Under the pieces are notes generated by a model that did no database searches, was not told where the DNA came from, and saw only the letters and a program-made list of their open reading frames with translations. This document shows, one piece after another, positions 1 through 10,323 of a stretch of DNA of 64,000 nt. The stretch comes from Microthyrium microscopicum. Lineage: Eukaryota > Ascomycota > Dothideomycetes > Microthyriales > Microthyriaceae. The position numbers and the translations under genes are program-made. Position 1 is the stretch's first letter. Each line of letters begins with the position of its first letter. The stretch covers positions 3,893,119 through 3,957,118 of the forward strand of contig MU004230.1 in NCBI GenBank assembly GCA_010405405.1. The letters run 5' to 3'.

Positions 1-362
1 TTAATAGCGACTAATTCCTATAGAATATTATAAATATAGCAAAGCATAATAAAATAATAATTACTATTTACTACGCTAAGACTAACTACTAGCTCTTCTT
101 ACTCTTTAGTACTCTAAAATAAAAATAAATTAAGCTTAGAAACTACGTAGTAGCTACTAATAAGATAATTTTCTACTATAACTAGATCTTTATTCTTTAA
201 GATAAGCTTTAGCGTTATACTATATAGAGCGCGTATAGTTATAAAGCTATAGGCTATAGCAGAGTAGTAATAACTTATTATTATCTATAAGAAGATTACT
301 AGTAGCCTAAGATATTATAGGATATTAAAAGCTTTATTAAAGGCTATAAATGCGTATTTACT

Positions 363-1550
363 AAACCTATTTGCTAAAAGAAGTAAGGTTTTCTACGTTA
401 ATTTCCTCTCCCTAAGTATACATAGTTAAATATCTCTATTAACTTCACTATCTTACTACCTCACTATTTATACTAAGGTATAATCTACTAATATATTATA
501 GTAGTTATTAACTAATATATATAGACTTAGCGTTTTATTCCACTATTAGACCTATTTATAGACTTAATAATACTAGCCTTTATTAACTACGTATAGAAGC
601 TTATTAACTAGCTATTAATAATTCTTTTAGATTATAGTAGCTAATTTACCTCTATATTTTAGAAGCGCTTATGTAAACGTATAAGCACTATACTTTGTCT
701 TAGTATAGCCTTTTACCCTAAGACTAATAGTATAATAAAAATCTTAGTTACTATACTTAAGTAATTCCTACACGCGTTTATTAACTAGAATTAAAATAAC
801 TAGGTAGCCCTTCTACTCTTTACTAAATTCGTAGTTAATTCTACTATAAATGCTACTATAAGAGTTATACCTTTTAAAGCTTAAAATAGATTTAACCCTT
901 AATTAGGTCTTAAGTCCTTACATTACTTCTTAAAACCTATAAATACCTCTATAGCTACTAATAAGGAAGCTATTAATGTAGATATAATATAGATAAGTCG
1001 CGCTAAGATATATAATTACCTAATAGAGTAATTAATATAAGCATAAGCTTAGTAGGCAGAATATGCTAACTACTATTACTACGTAGCCTTAGACCTAATA
1101 CTAGGCAACTAGATTTACTTAAATATATAGAACTACTCTACTTTACGTCCTTTAAAGACTCTAGACAATAAGAATATAAGCCCTTTTTATATAATTAAGA
1201 AAATTAATACTATTACTTATAAACTTAATTTCCTCTCTTCTATAAAGATATATAATATCTTCTACGCCTAGGTCCTTTACTATATTATAGATAACGCTAA
1301 GCTACTTAAGTACGCTAATCTACTACTAGCGATTATTAAAGAAACTATAAATAATAATAAATAGTCTATTAATACTATTATTAATAGCTACTTCACTAGT
1401 TAATATAAGAAGCTATAATATAAGATTAAGTATACTAGTTATAATAAAGCTAAATAGTATAATTAAATAGCTGCTAAGAACGTACTAGAGCTTATTGCTA
1501 AGTTTTATACTTAATACCTTAGTAAGCTAAGTCTATACCCTACCTAGATA
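363..1550 (+). mobile_element. RIP-inactivated Ty3/gypsy chromovirus integrase + chromodomain relic
   Basis: Read in one plus-strand frame with stops ignored, 363-930 follows the gypsy integrase core: an ISMDFI-like start now reading NISINFTI, then QFTSIFWKRLCKRI (with TAG for Q and W), then STILCLSIAFYPKTNS. Around 1090-1290 comes the integrase C-terminal part (RPLKTLDNKNISPFYIIKK and YKLNF, SSIKIYNIF). At about 1405-1550 an NVLELIAKFYT-type segment matches the end of a chromodomain. Stops sit where the family has Trp or Gln, and catalytic Asp/Glu have become Asn/Lys, as G-to-A and C-to-T RIP would produce. The frame is almost uninterrupted by indels, so point mutation and not deletion killed it. 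The reverse transcriptase end would lie to the left, outside the window. Confidence 0.8.
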
Positions 1551-1839
1551 TTACTAATACTAGAGCCTACTAGTAATAATATTAATTATAACTTTAATAG
1601 CGTTCCTACTAATTAGGAAAAGTAAATAATTATACTACTAATTTTCTTATATTAATAAGATTACTAACTACTAGACTACTAGAACTTAAGAACTAGAGTA
1701 TTCTAAGAATATCTTAGGGTTTATTAATGCTTCTTAATAGTTGCCTTAGTAGGCTAGAGGTTAAGATACTCTAAATAGCTAGTATAGTTAGTATTGTACT
1801 ATAGAAGAATTAAAATACTACTTATTACTAAAAGTTTAT

Positions 1840-1884
1840 TAGACTAGACTAGACTAGACTAGACTAGACTAGACTAGACTAGAT
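1840..1884. repeat. TAGAC pentanucleotide microsatellite
   Basis: About nine head-to-tail copies of TAGAC lie within the RIP block, 290 bases downstream of the chromodomain relic. The array is essentially perfect although everything around it is heavily mutated, which suggests that it expanded after RIP. Confidence 0.85.
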
Positions 1885-4800
1885 TAAAATAGAAGAAACT
1901 AAGAAAGTAGTTATAATTAGTAATCTATAGCCTAGAGAGCTATACTAAAGAGGAAGATTATATAATAATTCCTCTTTATAAGCTTTATAGCAATATTATA
2001 AAAGAGATCTTATTATAAGATTACGCGTTAGACCTAAGGGGGTTAGCACACCTAAGGATCTACTAAGTAGACTTACTTCCCTCGCAGATCTATAGCTCTT
2101 CTAAATCTTCTTCTCTCTCTCTCCCATTCATAGATTCTAGAATATAATCTAATTATCTGCTTGCTTAAGTTCCGTAGCTCGTTATATATATAATTCGTAA
2201 ATATATAAGTAAGTCCGCCTAGTATTATAAACATTAAGCAGGCTACTATTATAGTAAAAGCGTAGAATAAAAGAATTATAAACTATTAATAATTAGACTA
2301 GTAGAAAAGCTAAGAAGGACTAGTTCTACTATACTAAAGTTACTCTTCGTAATTATCTTAGTTAAGCTATAGAGCCTCTAATGTTAGTTAGTAATAAATA
2401 GATACTATTAAGCAGAACTATCTAGTAAACTATAGAGCTTAGTAATACGTACGTAAATAGGCTTTATTTACTACTAATCTTACTAGTTTTAATATATATT
2501 ATTAAGATTTGTAGAACTTAAAGCTTTAATCTAAAGTCATATTAGCAATATAAGGTTAGGCTATATTATAACTAATTATATATTATTAACTTATTAAAGA
2601 AACTAAGGTATATTAATAGATTTATTACTAAAATATTTTTAATATTAACTTAGTATAGTAATAGCTAAATTAACTATATTATGCGAAGTAGAAGGTTTAC
2701 TTACCCTATAAAGCTAATATTAGTTATTTAATATATTAGTAGTATTAATAGTTATCTACTATAGAATTAGTACTTATATAGTTAATAGAAAAAGAAAGTC
2801 TTTTACCTTAGTTATAGAAAGGTAGAATTTAGGAATAAGACACTAGGAATACTAATAGAGTACTTAAATACTTAGGAATATACCCTAAAAGCTTTTTATT
2901 TAAAACTAGTATAGGTTATCCGTTAATTCTTACTAATAAGCTTAGAAGAACTATAATAAAGTAAGTAAGCTACTACTAACTATTAAATACTAAACTTAAA
3001 GCTAAGCAAAAATAATTACCTATTACTCTTTTAGCTTAGTCTAATTAGAGATTAGCTAACCTACTATTAAGCTTATTAAGGATCTATATAGTAATCTACC
3101 TAATTACTTTATACTTACTTAAGTTTATAATATAAGCTACCTTGCTTACTAGTAATATAATTAAATCCTACTTATACTCTACTAGCTTACTTACTTAGTA
3201 TTATCTATAAGTAAAGTTATAAGTCGCTCTTTTATCTACTATAAAAAGTCTTAATAATTAGCTTAGTAAAGCTAGTAACTATAGGTTTATTATAATTAAT
3301 GCTTAGTAATATTACTTAATATTTTTAATACTATAGTTACTAGTCTCTTAGTCTCTATGTAGCTAACGCTAGGAGTAAAGCTTTTATTAATAACGTATTT
3401 TACTAGTCTTTTCGTAGCTTTTTATTAATAATAGTTAACACCTTATAGTATATAATTTTATATATAGGAACTTTAACTAACTTTAAGCAATTTTAAGAAA
3501 GTAAGTATAAGTTAGAAAACTAAAAAGGTAATAAGGTTTAAGGGAATTATTTATAATTTTAACTATTATACTATAAATTTCTCCTACTCCTAAACTACTT
3601 TATACTCTTATCCTATTAGTTTTTACTCTAGTTTTTAAAAGATTACTATGTATTTCCTAATATATAAAACTTAAATAAGCTATATCTTACTACTAGCCTT
3701 ATACTTAGTTATTAGTCTTTATTACTCTTAAGTATATCTTACTAATAATTAAGAATATAAAGTCCTCTTATATAAGTATTATTTTATTATATTACTAGTA
3801 AAAGTTATTATTATTTAAGTAAGTTAAATAGTATAAGTACTATAAGTATAATCTTAGCTATAATAACTATATAGCAATTTAAGTTATAATTATAGACTTA
3901 AGAACTTTTAGTAAGTAAAGTCTAAATAATTATTATTATTAATAAGATATTATATAATCGTTAGGTTTCTAAAGTCTAAAGACTATCTACTCTATTTATA
4001 GATTTTACTTAAGAGCTAGCGTTTTTTTTTATAGAAATACTAGTAGCCTCTTTAGTAGAAGGAGTAATTGCTATAGTCTTCCTTAGTATTCTTAATCTCT
4101 TGTATATTAAGTTAAAAGTTAGCATTAAAGATAGTCTATAACTAAGTTCTAAGATTAGCTATAGTTCTTTACTAAAACTAATAAGTATATACTAATAGCT
4201 TACTTTTACTAATCTTTAGTTAGTTAAAAGTATTAAACGATATAAAGAGATAGCTAGTTTTAATTTATATTATATATATCTATTTATAGAATAGAGTAGG
4301 AATATAAAGCTATAGCTTAGCTTAGTTAAAAAAGAAATTAAATAGCTTTATTCTTACTATACTAATATTAGTATAAAGCTTTATTATAAATTTATATAAC
4401 TTACCTCCTTCTTAAGATATCTTTCTAAAGTCTATTGTAATCTCTATTTCTTCTTTATCTTTAGAAATTAACTAAAAATACTAAAGTTCTAGTTAAAGAA
4501 CCTTTTTAACTTATAGTAGATACTAAAATATAATTATATAAATTAAGGATATTATAAGTTGCTATTTAGCACCACCCTATATTCTTTCTAACTAAATTAT
4601 ACTTAGATTAGCCTTTAACTAAGTAGTTAGAGTTATTTCTATGTTTTTTTAGAATAGTTAAAAAAGAATACTTAACGTAATAACTTAGGTTAACTATAAA
4701 TTTTTACCTTATTAAGCCTATATTACTTAGTTAGTCTAGGTATATTAATATAATATTAGGACATTACTTTTCTCTACTAAAGACTTTTTATATATTAAGA

Positions 4801-7800
4801 TACTTTATTAAAATATACTAAATTTTTAATCTATTTACTAACTACCTTAAGATAATAAGGGCTATTTCCCTAGTCTTATAGGTGTATATATAAGTATAAT
4901 ATTATAACTTGCATTTTTTAAGTATAATTATAACTTAAGCCTCTAATCTACTATAAGTATATAGTATCTAGTCCTTTATTATTAGCTTTATAGGCTTTTA
5001 TAATCTAAGTAATGATTAAATTTAGAGTGTTCTTCTATAGCTTATTAATAGTGTAGGTTATATTAGGAAAGAATTCTTATAGGAATTTACTATATTTTTA
5101 AATTTATCTTTAGATATTAGTAACGATACTATAGTATTTAGCTATATTTACCCTTTATAACTAGCTAGAGTCAATTTTGCTTATATATTTTATATATATA
5201 ATTCTACTATATTAAGACTTTTAAGTAACTATTAAGAAGGCTATAGAATAACTATTATTAATATATTTAAATTTATATTAAAATAAGCTAAAGTAGTAAT
5301 TTAACAATTTTCTACAAGTTCGTTAATAAGTTCTTCTTTAAGCTCGTTATTAGCTAGAGTAGTATTAATATTACTAACGTTTCTTATAGTTTTAGGAGTT
5401 AAAATGGAGTGTAGCTCCTAAAATCTATAGTTATAGAAAAGTAATAATAGTTATAGGTAGTAAAATTAATAGGTAGCCTCTTTGTATAGACCTAACTAGC
5501 TAGTTAGGCTAATTATACTTAATAGGCGTAATGACTCGCTATATTATTAATAATATTTACTTATAATCTAAGTTAATATAGCTCTAAAAAAAGCTTAACG
5601 AGTAAAGTAAAAGTTATCTTAAGTCTCTAGTCTATAAGATACTCTTTTACTAGTAATATTACTATATTAGTCTTAAGATAACTAATATATTATACTACTT
5701 TATAACGCTACTAAAGAATTTATTTAATTATCGCATTATATAATATAAGAGATAGTAAACTATAATTAAATATAGATATTATTTAGCTTACTACTTTAAC
5801 TAAGACTAATAGTATTCTCTATAGGCTAAGTAAGAGGATTAAAGTTAAATATTTAGACCTACCTAACGCTAATATACTTTAAATTGCTTTATAGCATATA
5901 GAGAAGTTTTAGTACTATTATTAGCTACTACTACTAGGAGTTAATAATATTAGAGAGTAGTAGTCTACTAAAGTTATTAAGGATATAAAAAGAACTTTAT
6001 AGTTAGACTAACTTTAATATTGCCCTAACATTACCCTAAGTACTTATATTTAGATCTACTAATATAATTATTATAAAATTAATATAAATATTAGGTATAT
6101 ACCCTCTCTAAATATAGACTTATTACTATTAATTTAACGTTAAATCTAAGCTATAGTACAATTATCTATAGCTTATAGCTTAACTAAGAATCTATACGCT
6201 ACTCTTAAAAATATACCTAGTCTTAATTTTAATTTATAAGAATAATTATTAGTATTATTAGCTATATTAATATACTTAGCTACTTTAAAGTACTTAAGAT
6301 CTAGTAGAGTAAACCTAATTATAATTATTAGATAAACTATATCTTATAATATTACTAATATCTATTAGCTAGTTAATAAAGTAAGCTTTACTAACAATAT
6401 ATTACGTCTTTTCTAAGAATAGGAGGTTTTAGATAGGATAAAAGTTAGAAATATAGCTATTCTTATTAAGTAATAGGATAAGCTTTATAAAGAAATATAA
6501 TTAAAGTCTTAGTCTATACTTAAAAAGCTCTTTTCTAAGTTTATAGTTAGTAATTACTAGTAAATATTCTATTTATTAGCTAATATTATATTTAAACCTA
6601 GCTTATTATAGAAGCATTCTAGATATACTTATCTAAAGAGTTATTCTAAGCATTATTTAGTAAAGAAACCTTAACTATAGGAGAAATGAAGTAATTAAAC
6701 TAGACTAAATGCTTAAAGAAAGCTTAGCTTAAATAACAATTAGTAGATAAAAAGACTATAGAAAAAGCTAAAGAGGTATATAGTTTAGAATTTAATAAGG
6801 TCTTTACTTATCATTAAGGTAATATTTAGATAGTTCTATAAGATTATACTAAAATTATAAAGAGATTCTAAGAGTTAAATCTATTAGTGTTAAATTATTT
6901 ATAAAATATAAGCTAAATACTAGGTCTTTCTATTATATATTTAGTAGTACTATAAAGATATATAGTTTATAGATATATATAAAGAAAAGTAAAAATATAC
7001 TTTAATACTAGTAAATATATATAATAACTTAATAATAACTAATCTTTTATACTAGCTTTTAATATTAAACTAATATTTATAGCAAACTTTATATAGAGCT
7101 AGTATTCTAAAAGCTAACTTAGTATTAAAGTAATATACTATATAACGTCTTTATTAAATTAACTTACTATAAACTTTTAACCTATAATAGTTTACTAACT
7201 AAATTAATACGCTTTAATTATATAAAACTAATATTTACTTAGACTTTGTTTAGGCTAAGGAATAAACTAATATCTTATACTTACTTACTCTTAACTTATT
7301 ATTCTTAATATTAATAATTACTAGGCAAACTAATACTAAGACTTATTAAAAAAAAATTAGTATCTATAGTACTATTAGTAATATTATATAGTACTATATT
7401 ATAATATAAGAGTAATAGTTACTAAAACGTTACTTTCCTTAATAGAAACTACTTTAATTGCTAGTACTATACTAAATTAGTCTAAAGGGAAATCTACTAA
7501 TTTTTAGAGAATTATAGTATTTAGTCTTAGAATGCTTTTACTTTAGGTAAGACCTAAAATAACTAGTAGGGCTAATATTTAAAACATAATCTACCTATTT
7601 TATTTTAGCTCTACTTAAATATATATAAAAATAAGTATATTTAGCTTTATCCTAGGCCTAAGTAAGCTAGTAGTCTAACTTAACTAGTAAGTATAAGGTA
7701 TATAGTATAGATATATAGTTTAACTAAGACTCTTTACCTCTATTCTCTAAGAATATAATATGCTAACTAGTAATTTATAAGTTAGACTAGGGCTATTAAA

Positions 7801-7910
7801 CTATTCTTAATCTAGTATATAGTAATCCTTATAAGAAACCTAATACGTATTAATAATAGCGTGTACGTACTCTTCGTGAAAGGGGGAAGTATTACTTTGG
7901 ACCTCAGAAT

Positions 7911-9388
7911 TCATACTTCCGAGCCGAGAAGCTCTAAAGTTACGGCCGAGGTGCATAACAAGTGTTTGTTTCTTTTGCCTCCTAGGAGTAAAGATGTACA
8001 GGTAGAGTAACTTACAGTAACAATTGGCGATCCACCCGTCGCCGTCTTATGTTTGCTATGTTTAAGGATATATTCTCTTGTAAACGTCCAATGTCTCCAG
8101 CGGAAATCACGTACTTGATCCAGCGCTTGTAAATACCATTTCGCGCTATTCGCGTCTTGTAGCGCAAAGGTCTTGGTGCCTACTTCTTGAGCGCGGTAGT
8201 GGATCCATTCGAGGAATTCGCGGTGGTTGCCTGGGCGGTAGGAGCGGAAGTCTTGAAGGATTTCTGTTAGGGGTGTGTTGGGCATGGTGATTTCGAGTAG
8301 ATTGTCACATAGTGGGATCTGAAGGGAGAGTTTGTTAGTGAGGGATCTGGGGAGGAGGGACGGGGTGGCTGTACGATGGAGTCGTTGGCTCCGCTTTCAC
8401 CGCGGAAGAATTGTGGTTCTGGGCTGACGCCTTCGTATATTACGCCGTTGGGGAACATGCTTTGTTTGGCGATGCCGAAGATGAAAGTGCGGAAGGAGTT
8501 GTAGTCGCCTGGTTTGCTTTTATTCCACATCACTAAGCCATTGTCAGTGAACCATGTCTCTTTTATGCGGATACCTACCGGCGTGTACTCACAGTTCATG
8601 GTTTTGTTGATTTTGGTCATTGCACTGACGACTTTTGCTAGTCCAGCATTGAAGTTATCGCGATTACCATCAGCACAGGACTGGATAACCTGAAGTGACC
8701 CGTCGACAAGCTCGCCAGAGTGTCTGACCATGGCAACATGAACGAGCACAAAGCCCGCTTCAGAAGACGACGGATCAAGACCATGTTCAAAGGCACGAAT
8801 AAGTCTAGTGTTATCGTACTCCAGACCCAACTTCTCATCTTCCAGGCGATAGTTGTACAGGGCATATGAGCCCGCATACTCCATCCATGGTTTGAACCCA
8901 GCACTATCACTATAAGTACAAAGCCGCAATGTTACGAAGCAGACTTACATCTTTGATACAGTGTTCAATGGAACAGCAATGTTCTTCGGCAATCGATCTC
9001 TCGCCAATCCATATTCCTCGCCCTTGACATGCCGCTCATGACATGGCTCTAGCAGATATGCCGATGCCAGGAAAGAGTAATCACGGTACAAGGCAGTGAT
9101 CAACACCATGTCATACGCATGTTTCAAGATGACATCCGTCAAGTCAGGCAAGTCAGCTAGTACCGCGTCGCCAAATTTGCCGTTGGCCAACAGACCTGGC
9201 TCACCATCGAGTTTCTTGATCGGCATTCTTTGTAGGAGATTCTCAAGAGCAGAGAAGGCATCTGGTAGCTTGGTGATAGGATCCCCTCGTGGAAGAAAGC
9301 CTCGAGTAGTCGACACTATGAACGGCGACATTGATATATCGTCCGGCCTGATATCGTGCAAAAGAGGGAAGGTAGATGGTAACGACAT
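7911..9388 (-). CDS. indoleamine 2,3-dioxygenase (IDO family)
   Basis: Haem enzyme that opens the pyrrole ring of L-tryptophan to N-formylkynurenine, the first step of the kynurenine/NAD route; cytosolic. Exons (minus): 9388-8949, 8903-8375, 8318-7911, giving about 458 aa, in the usual fungal IDO range. Family signatures in order are YSFLASAYLLEP, LPKNIAVPL, PWMEYAGSYALYNY, PQFFRGESGANDS (the FRG substrate-pocket motif) and FRWRHWTF, whose His (about residue 399) is the expected proximal haem ligand, then ATGGSPIVT. Intron 2 (8319-8374) has CACTAAC and is secure; intron 1 is 45 nt (8904-8948) or 39 nt if the upstream acceptor at 8910 is used. ATG at 9388 is preferred. After ATGGSPIVT the reading departs from the family (a WLPNQL-like tail is expected), and the gene stops about 40 bp from the RIP block, so the C-terminus may be replaced or mis-spliced. 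A GTAAGT lies exactly at that point. Confidence 0.88.
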
Positions 9389-9500
9389 GTTGTGATTTTG
9401 ATACAAAGATCTCCCAAGTAAGTGTCAATCGTTCGTGGTATATGTCAGAATGGACCTTGAGGTTTTCGGTTTTGGTGTGAGTTTGTGTGCGATTTCGATC

Positions 9501-9571
9501 GTATATATACACCAAAGGCCGGAAGCAATCCGGCCTCATCAACCCACTTTGGCCGGAATGTATACCGGCCA
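9501..9571 (-). promoter_or_regulatory. IDO core promoter: TATA element and two CGG/CCG palindromes
   Basis: A GTATATATAC element lies at 9501-9510, about 115 bp upstream of the IDO ATG. Immediately upstream are two perfect inverted repeats: 9517-9535 (GGCCGGA, 5-base spacer, TCCGGCC; read as CGG-N7-CCG) and 9550-9571 (TGGCCGG, 8-base spacer, CCGGCCA; CGG-N8-CCG). Inverted CGG triplets with fixed spacing are the classical target of dimeric Zn2Cys6 regulators. The role in IDO control is inferred from position only. Confidence 0.5.
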
Positions 9572-10323
9572 GTACCAGATATCAGAGATTGCAATAACGT
9601 AATTTGTGTCTTCAGCTGATACTCCGATGCAGTTTTCCCTCGAGGTTTTCGGTGCATTGTATGGATCTTGCAGCTCATACAGAGTCCTCGCGAGGTTCTT
9701 ATATCGACGAAATTTTTTCCTTATTGGGAATGATAGCCACTGGGACTGCAGGGTCCTAATCAGAATGATTGTGTTAAGTTTCTTATCATAGCTTATCCGC
9801 AAGATCTCCAGCTAGCTTCATATGCCATCAAATACCGAAAATTGGAGTGAAGTCAGAAGAGGCGCTAGCCGCAGCATGGTCGTGATAAGAGCTTGGTGGT
9901 GAGAAACACCACATATGTCTACCACCGACTACTAAACAATCTCCCAGTAAGGAGCTGGCTAGAAACCAGAGCCACTTTAACTTTCAAAGCATTTTCATTC
10001 CAGTATTGATCACAAGATCAAAACATTGACATTTGTCTCTCAACGTGGTAGCAATAACATCACAGCTTCGGCTGGCGTCGGATCGCACTATCAATCAAGG
10101 AGTCAACCAGAACCACTCAATGGCTCTTCAATCGTACTAGCTCGTTCCTCGAAGAGCTTCATTGGAGCACATAATGATCTTTCTGTCATAACAACTAGGG
10201 TAGAAAGAAAAAGGGAACAAATGGGATGGAGTAGAACATCCAGCTCGAAGCCCGGATAGTAGAGTTTTGGTATAATTTTTATATTCATACAGGTTTAAAC
10301 CAAGAAGTAGCCATCTAATGGAC
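9572..10323. other. intergenic: distal IDO upstream region / AlaRS 3' region
   Basis: No convincing coding frame. The right part should hold the AlaRS 3' UTR, the left part distal promoter of IDO. Nothing else recognised. Confidence 0.6.

Larger units (their letters stand above)
1..7870. repeat. AT-rich, RIP-degraded repeat block
   Basis: The whole stretch is dominated by TA, AT, TTA and TAG words, CG is rare, and no reading frame stays open for more than about 60 codons. The change to ordinary composition is abrupt at about 7860-7880. This is the pattern left by repeat-induced point mutation (C-to-T on both strands, giving TpA excess) on transposable elements in Pezizomycotina. One element, a Ty3/gypsy chromovirus, can still be identified at 363-1550. 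I could not assign the remainder (about 2200-7870) to a family; a stretch at about 2010-2190 is less mutated and could be an LTR or non-coding relic. No functional gene is supported here. Confidence 0.9.

Noticed and set aside
1839-1884. TAGAC array as CRISPR or telomere
   Set aside because: No spacers, unit of 5 bp, and fungal telomeres are TTAGGG; simple microsatellite.
9517-9571. Palindromes as a transcription terminator or transposon TIR
   Set aside because: They sit directly upstream of a TATA element and a start codon, have different spacers, and no element or target duplication lies between them.
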